Shown piece after piece: positions 13,126 to 21,149 of a stretch of 32,517 bases of DNA. Source of the stretch: Acidimicrobiales bacterium (GTDB lineage: Bacteria > Actinomycetota > Acidimicrobiia > Acidimicrobiales > AC-9); the NCBI GenBank assembly GCA_036491125.1, contig DASXCO010000169.1, positions 1-32,517 on the forward strand. Direction: 5' to 3'. Under the pieces are notes generated by a model that worked only from the letters and a program-made list of their open reading frames with translations, ran no database searches and was not told the DNA's origin. The position numbers were made by a program, and so were the translations under genes. The number at the start of each line of letters is the position of its first letter. Positions within the stretch are counted from its first letter, which is position 1.

Positions 13126-14199
13126 GTGACAACCCAGCGCTCGCCGTTGGCAGCCGCCCATGAGTCGCTCGGCGCGCGCTTTGTCGACTTCGGCGGATGG
13201 GAGATGCCGATCTCCTATCCGGCGGGGACGGTGGCCGAGCATCGGGCGTGCCGGAGCGCCGCCGTCGCCTTCGACGTGAGTCACCTGGGCACGGTGCGAG
13301 TCGAAGGGCGTGACGCCTTCGAGCGGCTCCAGCGCAGCCTGACCAACGACCTTCGGCGCATCGGTCCCGGCCGAGCGCAGTACACCCATCTCCTCGACGA
13401 GGCCGACGGCTCGGTGATCGACGACATCATCGTGTGGTGGGTCGCGCCGACCCGCTTCGACGTGATGCCCAATGCCTCGAACACCGCCAGCGTCAGGGGT
13501 GCCCTGGGCGGTCCCGACGTGACCCGTGAGCGGGCGGTGATCGCCATACAGGGGCCGACCGCCCGCCAGCAGCTGGCGTCCGTGAGCACGGCCGCGGCGA
13601 CGGTGTCCCGCTTCGGGGTGGCTGTCTTCGACTGGGACGGCGCCGACTGCGTGGCCGCTGGGACCGGTTACACGGGCGAGGACGGCGTCGAGTGCGCCGT
13701 GCCGGTTGCCCGGGCGGAGGCCTTCTGGTGGGCCGTGCTGGACCAGGGGGTGGTCCCTGCCGGGCTCGGCGCGCGCGACACGCTCCGGCTGGAGGCGGGC
13801 CTGCCCCTGCACGGTCATGAGCTGGGACCGGGGATCACCCCCCTCCAGGCCGGGTTGGGCTGGGTGGTCGGCTGGGACAAGGGGGAGTTCCGGGGGCGGG
13901 AGGCCCTCGAGGCCGAGCGCCGCCGGGGGATCGCTCGGCGACTCCGGGGATTGGTGACCGAGGGGCGCCAGCCTCCTCGCGACGGCAACGACGTGCGCGA
14001 TGGTGACCGGCTCCTCGGCCGGGTGACGAGCGGGAACTACTCTCCCGTGCTCGAGCGGGGGATCGGGATGGCCCTGGTCGCGCCGGACGTCGAGCCCGGC
14101 GCGGCGGTGACGATCGACGTGCGTGGGCGACCAGTCGATGCCAGCGTCGTGACGCTGCCCTTCGTCGGTCCCCGCGCCACCGCGAGAAGGGGTGTGTGA
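13126..14199 (+). CDS. gcvT: Glycine cleavage system T protein, aminomethyltransferase (357 aa)
   Basis: Transfers the methylene group from the aminomethyl-lipoyl H protein to tetrahydrofolate, releasing ammonia. Landmarks are the N-terminal ARFVDFGGWEMPISY (17-31), AFDVSHLGTVRVEG, the folate-site loop GSVIDDIIVWW (D99/D100), GYTGEDGVECAVP, GLGARDTLRLEAGLPLHGHE, and the C-terminal beta-barrel with GRVTSGNYSPVLERGIGMALV. Length is typical. GTG start under the leaderless rule. It begins the gcvT-gcvPA-gcvPB operon, with gcvPA starting 4 nt after its stop. GcvT-like folate proteins such as YgfZ lack this full landmark set, so the gcvT call is firm. Confidence 0.94.
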   Translation: MTTQRSPLAAAHESLGARFVDFGGWEMPISYPAGTVAEHRACRSAAVAFDVSHLGTVRVEGRDAFERLQRSLTNDLRRIGPGRAQYTHLLDEADGSVIDDIIVWWVAPTRFDVMPNASNTASVRGALGGPDVTRERAVIAIQGPTARQQLASVSTAAATVSRFGVAVFDWDGADCVAAGTGYTGEDGVECAVPVARAEAFWWAVLDQGVVPAGLGARDTLRLEAGLPLHGHELGPGITPLQAGLGWVVGWDKGEFRGREALEAERRRGIARRLRGLVTEGRQPPRDGNDVRDGDRLLGRVTSGNYSPVLERGIGMALVAPDVEPGAAVTIDVRGRPVDASVVTLPFVGPRATARRGV

Positions 14200-14203
14200 G
14201 CCA

Positions 14204-15547
14204 GTGGGTCACTACGTTCCGCACACCGACGCCGAGATCGACGTCATGCTGGCCGCCTTGGGGCTGACGTCGGTGGAGGAGCTGTTCGCTTCCGTCCCCC
14301 AGGCGCTCCGCCTGGCCGGCGGGCTCGATCTGCCCGCGGGGCTGGGCGAGCCGGACGTGCTGGCTCGGCTCGAAGAGCTGGCCGGGCGCAACCAGGTGGA
14401 CGGACGGGACCTGGTCTGCTTCGCCGGGGCGGGCGCCTATGACCACGAGGTACCTGCGGCGACCCGGTCGCTGGCCGGCCGGGCCGAGTTCGTCACCGCC
14501 TACACGCCGTATCAGCCCGAGGTGGCCCAGGGCGTGCTCCAGGCCCTGTTCGAGTTCCAGACCATGATCGCCCGGCTGGCCGGTGTCGGCATCGCCAACG
14601 CCTCCTTGTACGACGGCGCCAGCGCCACCGTGGAAGCGGTGAACCTGGCCACGTCCTCCACCCGTCGGTCGACGGTGTGGATCTCCGAGGGCGTGCACCC
14701 GCACTGGCGCCAGGTCGTGAGGACGTTCGCCGCCGGAGAGGGTCGCGAGGTGGTCGAGATCCCCCTCGACGACGGCGTGACGGCGTGGCCGGACGAGCCG
14801 CACGACGTCGGCGCCGTCATCACCGCCTACCCGAACTACCTGGGCTGCCTGGAGGACCTCGGTCGGGCTCGGCAGGTGGCCGACGGCGCCGGGGCGCCGC
14901 TCGTCGTGGCCTTCGACCCGGTGGCGGCCGGACTGCTCCGCTCACCGGGGTCGTGGGGAGCCGACGTGGTGGTGGGCGAGGGTCAGGCCTTCGGGACGGC
15001 GCTCAATTTCGGCGGCCCCTACCTGGGGCTCTTCGCGTGCACCGAGGAGCACGTGCGCCGCCTGCCCGGCCGCCTGGTGGGCGAGACGGTCGACACGGAG
15101 GGCCGCCGTGCCTACGTCACCACGCTGCGGACCAGGGAACAGGACATCCGCAGGGAGCGGGCGTCGTCGAACGTCTGCACCAACCAGACTCTGATGGCCG
15201 TGACGGCGGCGATCCAGCTCGGGTGGCTGGGCACGGGCGGGCTCGTCGAGGTGGCTCTCCGCTGCGCCCGGGGTGCCCGCTACTGCCGTGAGGCGCTGCT
15301 CGCGGTCGACGGCGTCGAGCCACTCGTCTCGGCGCCCGTCCTGCGCGAGTTCGCCGTCCGGGCCCCCGTCGACGGCGAGGTGCTCGTCGAGCGGCTGGCC
15401 GAGGAGGGCTTCCTCGCCGGGGTGCCGCTCGGGCCCGGTCTGGAGGCCAGTGGGTGCGAGGGTGGCTTGCTCGTGGCGGTCACCGAGCGCCGGACGAGGG
15501 AGGAGATCGACGCCTTCGCCGCCGCCTTCGAGAAGGCCGTGCGGTGA
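14204..15547 (+). CDS. gcvPA: Glycine dehydrogenase (decarboxylating) subunit 1 (447 aa)
   Basis: N-terminal half-type subunit of the two-chain P protein, which decarboxylates glycine and loads the H protein. Typical start GHYVPHTDAEIDVMLAALG. Further landmarks are CFAGAGAYDHEVPA (about 73-86), TAYTPYQPEVAQGVLQALFEFQTMI, SLYDGASATVEAVNLA, VITAYPNYLGCLED, VVVGEGQAFGTALNFGGPYLGLFAC and TREQDIRRERASSNVCTNQTLMA. It lacks the PLP lysine, which is on subunit 2. GTG 14204 is preferred because it gives the family's usual N-terminus; GTG 14192, overlapping the gcvT end, is the alternative. The stop overlaps the gcvPB ATG (TGATG). Confidence 0.94.
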   Translation: MGHYVPHTDAEIDVMLAALGLTSVEELFASVPQALRLAGGLDLPAGLGEPDVLARLEELAGRNQVDGRDLVCFAGAGAYDHEVPAATRSLAGRAEFVTAYTPYQPEVAQGVLQALFEFQTMIARLAGVGIANASLYDGASATVEAVNLATSSTRRSTVWISEGVHPHWRQVVRTFAAGEGREVVEIPLDDGVTAWPDEPHDVGAVITAYPNYLGCLEDLGRARQVADGAGAPLVVAFDPVAAGLLRSPGSWGADVVVGEGQAFGTALNFGGPYLGLFACTEEHVRRLPGRLVGETVDTEGRRAYVTTLRTREQDIRRERASSNVCTNQTLMAVTAAIQLGWLGTGGLVEVALRCARGARYCREALLAVDGVEPLVSAPVLREFAVRAPVDGEVLVERLAEEGFLAGVPLGPGLEASGCEGGLLVAVTERRTREEIDAFAAAFEKAVR

Positions 15548-17127
15548 TGGACCGGGAGGGCGCGGGCGCCGCCACCAGCGCCGGGACGAGCGCCGCCACC
15601 GACCCCGCCGGGGGGCGGGCCTCGAGCGCGCCGCTCATGGGTCGGGAGTCCGAGCCGACCATCTTCGAGCTCTCGCAGCCCGGCCGGCGGTCATGGTCCC
15701 TGCGCACCACGGGTGTACCAGAGTGGTCGGCGCCGGAGCTGGTGCCCGAGGCGCACCTGCGGTCCGAGCCGGTCGAGGTGGCCGAGGTGTCCGAGCGCGA
15801 CCTCGTGGCGCACTTCACCCGGCTCTCGCACCGGCAGTACGCGGTGGACGTCGGGGCCTATCCCCTCGGGTCGTGCACGATGAAGTACAACCCCAAGCTG
15901 TGCGACGAGGTCGCCTCCCTCCCCGGCCTGACCCGCGCCCACCCCGCTGCTCCCGCGTCACTGGTGCAGGGGTGGCTGGAGCTGCTGGTCGCGCTGGAGG
16001 AAGCCCTGTGCAAGGTGACAGGGATGACGGCGGCCACCTTGCAGCCGGCGGCGGGCGCGGCCGGCGAGCTCACCGGGTTGATGCTGATGCGGGCCTGGCA
16101 CTCGGCGCAGGGGAACGGGTCAGGGCGGCGACGGGTGATCATCCCCGACTCCGCCCACGGGACCAACCCGGCCTCGGTCACCCTCGGCGGCTACGAGGTG
16201 ACGACGGTTGCCTCCGATGCCAGAGGTTGCGTCGACGTGGACGCCCTCGAGGCCGTACTCGACGACACGGTGGCTGGCATCATGCTCACCAACCCGAACA
16301 CCCTCGGGCTGTTCGAGGAGGACATCGCCACCATCGCCGCGGCCGTGCACGACGTCGGTGGGTTGCTCTACTACGACGGGGCCAATCTCAACGCCATCCT
16401 CGGTGTGGCCCGCCCCGGCGACATGGGCTTCGACATCGTGCACATGAACCTGCACAAGACGTTCGCCACGCCCCACGGCGGCGGGGGACCGGGCGCAGGG
16501 CCGGTGGCGGTATCGGAGCGGCTGGCGCCCTTCCTGCCCGGACCGCGTCCCGTGCGCCGTCCCGGCGGCCAGGAGGACCAGGCCGACGGCTACGGGTGGG
16601 AGATGCCGGAGCGCTCCATCGGCCGGGTGCACTCCTGGCACGGCAACGCCGTGGTCCTGGCCCGGGCGTACGCCTACGTCCTCGCCAACGGCGGTGACGG
16701 CCTGCGGCGGGTGGCCGACGCCGCCGTGCTCAACGCCAACTGGCTGCGCCAGCGCCTGCGCGGCTCCTACGACATCCCCTACGACCGGCCCAACATGCAC
16801 GAGCTGGTGATCTCGGCCGCCAACCTGAAGCGGCGCAGCGGCGTCAAGGCGCTCGACGTGGCGAAGCGACTGCTGGAGGAGGGCTTCCACTCTCCGACGG
16901 TGTACTTCCCGCTGACCGTCGAGGAGGCCCTCATGATCGAGCCGACCGAGACCGAGAGCCCGCAGACGCTCGAAGCCCTGGGCCACGCCCTCGAGGTCAT
17001 CGCCGCCGAGGCCCTCGGTGGCGATCCCGGCCCGGCGAAGGCGGCGCCGCGGACCACGCCGGTCTCCCGGGTCGACGAGGCCCGGGCGGCCCGCCAGCTC
17101 GTTCCGACCTGGGACGCCCGGGGCTGA
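15547..17127 (+). CDS. gcvPB: Glycine dehydrogenase (decarboxylating) subunit 2 (526 aa)
   Basis: PLP-bearing subunit of the two-chain P protein. The PLP lysine is K304 in HMNLHKTFATPHGGGG, with the glycine-rich loop next to it. Further landmarks are YPLGSCTMKYNPKL (about 102-115), LQPAAGAAGELTGL, DSAHGTNPASVTLGGYEV, IMLTNPNTLGLFEEDI, YYDGANLNAILGVARPGDMGFD and MIEPTETES. The first 35 residues are an A/S/G-rich tail ahead of the usual start (SEPTIFELSQPGRRSW). The C-terminal 25 residues are also non-conserved. The start overlaps the gcvPA stop by one base. Mycobacteria carry a single-chain GcvB at the comparable position, so the split form here is notable. Confidence 0.95.
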   Translation: MDREGAGAATSAGTSAATDPAGGRASSAPLMGRESEPTIFELSQPGRRSWSLRTTGVPEWSAPELVPEAHLRSEPVEVAEVSERDLVAHFTRLSHRQYAVDVGAYPLGSCTMKYNPKLCDEVASLPGLTRAHPAAPASLVQGWLELLVALEEALCKVTGMTAATLQPAAGAAGELTGLMLMRAWHSAQGNGSGRRRVIIPDSAHGTNPASVTLGGYEVTTVASDARGCVDVDALEAVLDDTVAGIMLTNPNTLGLFEEDIATIAAAVHDVGGLLYYDGANLNAILGVARPGDMGFDIVHMNLHKTFATPHGGGGPGAGPVAVSERLAPFLPGPRPVRRPGGQEDQADGYGWEMPERSIGRVHSWHGNAVVLARAYAYVLANGGDGLRRVADAAVLNANWLRQRLRGSYDIPYDRPNMHELVISAANLKRRSGVKALDVAKRLLEEGFHSPTVYFPLTVEEALMIEPTETESPQTLEALGHALEVIAAEALGGDPGPAKAAPRTTPVSRVDEARAARQLVPTWDARG

Positions 17128-17149
17128 GCAGGCCGCGGGTCCGGACGGC

Positions 17150-17175
17150 GGCGCCCTCGCGTGCGGCGCCCTTTC
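17150..17175 (+). terminator. Hairpin after gcvPB
   Basis: Two GGCGCC hexamers (17150-17155 and 17165-17170) can pair around a 9-nt loop and are followed by CTTTCC. This is a weak, short-U-tract terminator candidate about 23 nt after the stop. Confidence 0.35.
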
Positions 17176-17219
17176 CGGGGGTCGCCTCGGCGGCGCTGCG
17201 GCTCCCAGCGGGGCTGGCC

Positions 17220-17225
17220 TATGGT
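17220..17225 (+). promoter_or_regulatory. Possible -10 hexamer TATGGT for the acyl-CoA synthetase gene
   Basis: TATGGT lies 31 nt before ATG 17256. The predicted leader of about 25 nt contains AGAGGAG, 5 nt before that ATG. Confidence 0.4.
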
Positions 17226-17255
17226 CGGCGGACGCAGGACTAGAGAGGAGTCGTG

Positions 17256-18812
17256 ATGGCCCCGAACGTCGACGTCAGCCTGGGCAGCTGGTTCGCGAGG
17301 CGGGCGGCCGCCACCCCGGACCGCCCGGCGATCAGCTTCGAGGGGACCACACGCACCTACGCCCAGTTCCTCGATCGAGTCGATCGCCTGGCGGCCGGCC
17401 TGCGGGCTGGCGGCGTCAGCCACGGCGACAGGGTCGGGTTCCTCGGGCTCAACTCGCCGGCGTTCCTCGAGGCGATGTTCGCCGCGTCCCGCCTGGGGGC
17501 GAGCTTCGTGCCCCTGAACTTCCGCCTCACCGGCCCCGAGCTGGCCTTCATCATCGGCGACGCCGGGATCCACACCCTGGTGGCTGACGGCCCGCACCGT
17601 GCGGTCGCCGACTCGGTGCGCCCACGCGTGCCGGTGCGTCGCTACCTGGGAGCCGACCACGTGGTCGCCGACGGGTGGGAGCTGCTCGAGGACGTCATCG
17701 CCAGCCACCGCCCGATCACCGCCACCGAGCCGATCGGCGACGACGAGGTCGCGGCCATCATGTACACCTCGGGCACGACCGGGCGGCCCAAGGGGGCCAT
17801 GCTCACCCACGGCAACCTCTGGTGGAACAACATCAATGCCCTCCACACCCTTGACATCGTCCAGGACGACGTCACCCTCGTTGTCGCGCCGCTGTTCCAC
17901 ATCGGCGGCTTGAACGTCACCACGCTCGTCACCTGGCAGAAAGGTGGCGAGGTGGTGCTGCACCGCAGCTTCGACCCGGGCGCCTGCCTCGAGGCCATCG
18001 CCGGGCGCGACGTGACGACCATGTTCGCCGTGCCGGCGATGCTCCTGCTCATGAGCCAGCACCCCGGCTTCGGCGAGGCCGACCTCACCAGCCTGCGGAT
18101 GGTGGTCTGCGGGGGAGCGCCCGTGCCCGAGGCGCTCATCAAGACCTACAACGGCGCGGGCGTTCCCATCAACCAGGGCTACGGCTTGACCGAGACGGCA
18201 CCCCTCGTGACGTTCCTCACGCCGGAGTTCGCGCTGGAGAAGGTGGGGTCGGCCGGCCGGACTCCGCTGTTCACCGAGGTGCGACTGGCGGGGGCGCAGG
18301 GCGGCGTGGTGGTCGAGCCACTGGCCCGCGGCGAGGTGTGCGTGCGGGGACCCAACGTGATGAAGGGGTACTGGAACCAGCCTGAGGCCACGGCGGCCGC
18401 CATCGACAGCGAGGGCTGGTTCCACACCGGGGATCTCGGCTATGTCGACGAGGACGGGTTCCTCTTCATCGTCGATCGGGTGAAGGACATGGTGCTCACC
18501 GGTGGCGAGAACGTGTATCCGGCCGAGGTGGAGGGCGCGCTCTTCCAGCATCCGGCCGTCGCCGATGTCGCCGTCGTCGGTGTGCCCGACGAGCGCTGGG
18601 GAGAGACGGTGGTGGCGGTCGCGGTGGCGAAGGAGAACGCGTCGCTGACCCTGGAGGACCTGCGCGACGTCGCCGGCCGCTCCCTGGCCCGCTACAAGCT
18701 GCCGACCCGCTTGGAGGTGGTCGACGCCTTGCCTCGCAACCCGGCGGGAAAGATCCTCAAGTTCGAGCTCCGGGAGCGGCTCGGAGCGGGTCCGGACACG
18801 AAACGGAGCTGA
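17256..18812 (+). CDS. Long-chain-type acyl-CoA synthetase (AMP-forming, 518 aa)
   Basis: Activates a carboxylic acid through an acyl-AMP to an acyl-CoA. The adenylation motifs are complete: AIMYTSGTTGRPKGAMLTHG (P-loop type, about 168-187), GYGLTETAPLVTF (A5), GWFHTGDLGYVDEDGFLFIV (A7), DRVKDMVLTGGENVYPAEVE (A8) and NPAGKILKFELR with the catalytic lysine near the C-terminus (A10). Normal length. ATG 17256 is chosen over GTG 17253 because AGAGGAG is 5 nt upstream. It is followed after 5 nt by a luciferase-like oxidoreductase, suggesting an operon. The exact acid (fatty, aromatic or terpenoid) cannot be read from the sequence. Confidence 0.92.
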   Translation: MAPNVDVSLGSWFARRAAATPDRPAISFEGTTRTYAQFLDRVDRLAAGLRAGGVSHGDRVGFLGLNSPAFLEAMFAASRLGASFVPLNFRLTGPELAFIIGDAGIHTLVADGPHRAVADSVRPRVPVRRYLGADHVVADGWELLEDVIASHRPITATEPIGDDEVAAIMYTSGTTGRPKGAMLTHGNLWWNNINALHTLDIVQDDVTLVVAPLFHIGGLNVTTLVTWQKGGEVVLHRSFDPGACLEAIAGRDVTTMFAVPAMLLLMSQHPGFGEADLTSLRMVVCGGAPVPEALIKTYNGAGVPINQGYGLTETAPLVTFLTPEFALEKVGSAGRTPLFTEVRLAGAQGGVVVEPLARGEVCVRGPNVMKGYWNQPEATAAAIDSEGWFHTGDLGYVDEDGFLFIVDRVKDMVLTGGENVYPAEVEGALFQHPAVADVAVVGVPDERWGETVVAVAVAKENASLTLEDLRDVAGRSLARYKLPTRLEVVDALPRNPAGKILKFELRERLGAGPDTKRS

Positions 18813-18817
18813 GCCGT

Positions 18818-19696
18818 ATGCGTATCGGATTGTTCATCGCGACCATCAATCCCATCGCCACCCCCGAGTTCCTCGCCTCGATGGCACGTGGAGCGGAGGA
18901 GGGCGGCTTCTCGTCGGTGTGGGTGGGGGAGCACGCCGTGCTCGTCGACGAGTACGAGTCACGCTATCCGTACGCCGACGACGGCAAGATCCCACTCACG
19001 GGCGACGTCGGTCTGCTGGAGCCCTTCGACGCGCTGTCGTTCCTGGCCGGGGTGACCTCGACGGTGCGGCTGGGCACGGCCGTGTGCCTGCTTCCCCAGC
19101 GCAATCCCGTCTACACCGCCAAGGACGTCTCGACGGTCGACTGGTTGTCGGGGGGTCGCTTGGACTTCGGCATCGGCGTGGGCTGGCTGCGGGACGAGTT
19201 CGAGGCCGTGGCCGCGCCCTTCGAGCACCGGGGCGAGCGCTGCCGGGAGTACATCGAGGTCATGCGCAGCCTGTGGTGCGAAGACCCCTCGGAGCACCAG
19301 GGGAGGTTCTATTCATTGCCTCGCTGTCGGATGTTCCCCAAGCCGGTGCAGGAGCCGCACCCGCCCCTGTACTTCGGGGGCGAGAGCGACGCCGCCCTAC
19401 GCCGTGTGGCCGATCTCGGCCACGGTTGGCACGGCTTCAACCTCGCCGCCGACGAGGCGGCCGAGCGGGTGGCCCGCCTGGAGCGCATGCTCGAGGAGCG
19501 GGGCCGGACCCTTGCCGACGTCGACGTGACCGTCTCGTCCTATCTCAAGCCCGTTGAACCCGAGAGCGTCGCCGCCTACCGGGATGCGGGGGTCGACCAG
19601 CTCGTGCTCCCCGCCTTCGCCACCGACAGTCAGAAGATGAGCGAGCTTCTCTCCGGACTGTCGGAGCGGTTCGTGGAGCCGGCCGGGGCGCTGTAG
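18818..19696 (+). CDS. Luciferase-like, probably F420-dependent oxidoreductase (292 aa)
   Basis: TIM-barrel flavin/F420 oxidoreductase of the luciferase-like monooxygenase family. Landmarks are MRIGLFIATINPIATPEFLA, GFSSVWVGEHAVLV, VTSTVRLGTAVCLLPQRNPVYTAKDVSTVDWLSGGRLDFGIGVGW split across residues 80-125, FPKPVQEPHPPLYFGGES, and the C-terminal AYRDAGVDQLVLP. The SGGRLDFGIGVGW segment is the family's phosphate-binding signature. Length fits the TIGR03619-type F420-dependent subgroup as I recall it. It probably forms an operon with the acyl-CoA synthetase. Its stop codon directly abuts the stop of the convergent aldolase-like gene. The substrate is unknown. Confidence 0.88.
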   Translation: MRIGLFIATINPIATPEFLASMARGAEEGGFSSVWVGEHAVLVDEYESRYPYADDGKIPLTGDVGLLEPFDALSFLAGVTSTVRLGTAVCLLPQRNPVYTAKDVSTVDWLSGGRLDFGIGVGWLRDEFEAVAAPFEHRGERCREYIEVMRSLWCEDPSEHQGRFYSLPRCRMFPKPVQEPHPPLYFGGESDAALRRVADLGHGWHGFNLAADEAAERVARLERMLEERGRTLADVDVTVSSYLKPVEPESVAAYRDAGVDQLVLPAFATDSQKMSELLSGLSERFVEPAGAL

Positions 19697-20458
19697 CTAC
19701 TCGAGCAGGTCGGGCTGCTCCCGCACGATGCGGTCGTAGAGCGGCTGGAAGCTGAACCAGCCGGCAATGTTGCTGCCGACCTGCGTGGACGTGAGCTTGG
19801 CCATGTCCTCTTCGATCAGCACCGGCTTGCCGGCGGCCTCGGCGAGGAGCTGAGCCTGGCACGAGCGTTCCATGGTGATGAACCACCAGGCCGCCTCGTC
19901 GACGGACTGGCCGACGGTGAGCAGCCCGTGGTTGCGCAGGATGACGGCCTTGGAGTCAGCGAGGGAGTGGGCGAGGCGCTTGCCCTCCTCGAGGTCGAGG
20001 ACGACACCGGTGTAGTCGTCGAACAGGGCGTGGTCCCCGTAGAAGGCGCACACGTCCTGGGTGATGGGGTCGAGCTTGCGTCCGAGCGCCGACCACGACT
20101 TGCCGTAGATCGAGTGGGCATGGGCCGCGGCCACCACGTCGGGACGGGCGGCGTGGACCTGGGAGTGGATGGCGAAGGCGGCGGTGTTGACGGTGTAGTC
20201 ACCCTCGACCACCTCGCCCTTGTCGTTCACCAGGATGAGGTCGCTGACCCGGATGTGGCCGAAGTGGACGCCGAAGGGGTTGACCCAGAAGTGGTCGAGA
20301 CGCTCCGGATCCCGCGCCGTGATGTGGCCGGCGACTCCCTCGTCGAAGCCGAACCGCGAGAACAGACGAAACGACGCCGCGAGCCGCTGCTTGCGGTGCA
20401 GCCGTTCGTCCTCGACGGACGAGAACTGGGGCGGCAGCGGGAGACCTTTCTCCGGCAT
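19697..20458 (-). CDS. Class II aldolase/adducin family protein (253 aa)
   Basis: Zinc-dependent class II aldolase fold, as in L-fuculose-phosphate aldolase and L-ribulose-5-phosphate epimerase. Landmarks are FSRFGFDEGVAGHITARDPE (about 34-53), LILVNDKGEVVEGDYTVNTA, the metal site AAAHAHSIYGKSWSALG (H-x-H) and the third ligand in AVILRNHGLLTVGQSVDEA. ATG 20458 is chosen because GGAGG lies 7 nt upstream. The H-x-H and NHG ligands are intact, so an active lyase, epimerase or decarboxylase is possible; many actinobacterial members of this size are uncharacterised. It converges with the luciferase-like gene with no gap between the two stop codons. Confidence 0.9.
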   Translation of the reverse strand: MPEKGLPLPPQFSSVEDERLHRKQRLAASFRLFSRFGFDEGVAGHITARDPERLDHFWVNPFGVHFGHIRVSDLILVNDKGEVVEGDYTVNTAAFAIHSQVHAARPDVVAAAHAHSIYGKSWSALGRKLDPITQDVCAFYGDHALFDDYTGVVLDLEEGKRLAHSLADSKAVILRNHGLLTVGQSVDEAAWWFITMERSCQAQLLAEAAGKPVLIEEDMAKLTSTQVGSNIAGWFSFQPLYDRIVREQPDLLE

Positions 20459-20537
20459 CTGGACACCTCCGCGAAAGGGATCTGACCAGCCGATCCTAAC
20501 GGTCCCGGTCGGCTGTCGGGTGCGGGGCCCCGGCTGG

Positions 20538-20543
20538 TACGTT
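20538..20543 (+). promoter_or_regulatory. Possible -10 hexamer TACGTT for the RDD gene
   Basis: TACGTT lies 60 nt before the proposed CTG start. The resulting leader of about 48 nt contains AAGGAG at 20587-20592. No clear -35 is visible. Confidence 0.35.
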
Positions 20544-20597
20544 CTCGGCAAAACGGCTCGGCGGGGGAGTCCCGTCCGGGTCGGCGAAGGAGCAGCC

Positions 20598-21149
20598 CTG
20601 AGCACCGATCGCCCGCTCTCGGAGTCCGGCCGCGACGAGCACTCGGCCCCGGCGTCGAGGGGACCGGCAGGCTGGGCCGAGCCGCGCTCGGCCCAGTGGC
20701 GTGACCGCCGCTCTGGCGGGGTCGCCGGGACACAAGCGGGGCCAGTCGACGAGGAGCCGCCCCCGAGACAGGCGTTGCTCGCCCACTGGGGATTGCGGGT
20801 GGCTTCCTACCTGGTCGACTTCGTGGCCCCGTTCCTGGCCGCGGCCATCCTCGTCAGGGTGTGGGCGCCGGCCGGGTTCGTCGCCTACGTGGTCGCCGTG
20901 GCCTTCGTGGTCTGGAACCTGGTGGTCCAGGGCGTCACCGGCCAGTCGGTCGGCAAGCGCCTCGTCGGCACCATGCTGGTGCGACAGGACGACGGCGAGG
21001 TCGTGGGTCCGTGGCTGTCGATCGTGCGCTACCTCGCCCACATCGTGGACGTCCTGCCGCTCTACGCGGGGTTCTTGTGGCCCCTGTGGGACCACAAGCG
21101 CCAGACCTTCTCCGACAAGCTGTGCCACACGGTCGTCATCGTCGCCTGA
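20598..21149 (+). CDS. RDD-family membrane protein, apparent CTG start (183 aa)
   Basis: Integral membrane protein of the RDD family. After a polar N-terminal region of about 65 residues come the hydrophobic segments LRVASYLVDFVAPFLAAAIL and FVAYVVAVAFVVWNLVV, then QSVGKRLVGTMLV, and a last hydrophobic stretch VDVLPLYAGFLWPLWD, ending in KRQTFSDKLCHTVVIV, which is typical of RDD C-termini. AAGGAG sits 5 nt before CTG 20598 and no ATG, GTG or TTG follows in frame until TTG 20774, just before the first helix. The CTG start is therefore inferred; a shorter protein from 20774 cannot be excluded. RDD proteins are poorly understood, with transport roles proposed for some. Confidence 0.75.
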   Translation: MSTDRPLSESGRDEHSAPASRGPAGWAEPRSAQWRDRRSGGVAGTQAGPVDEEPPPRQALLAHWGLRVASYLVDFVAPFLAAAILVRVWAPAGFVAYVVAVAFVVWNLVVQGVTGQSVGKRLVGTMLVRQDDGEVVGPWLSIVRYLAHIVDVLPLYAGFLWPLWDHKRQTFSDKLCHTVVIVA

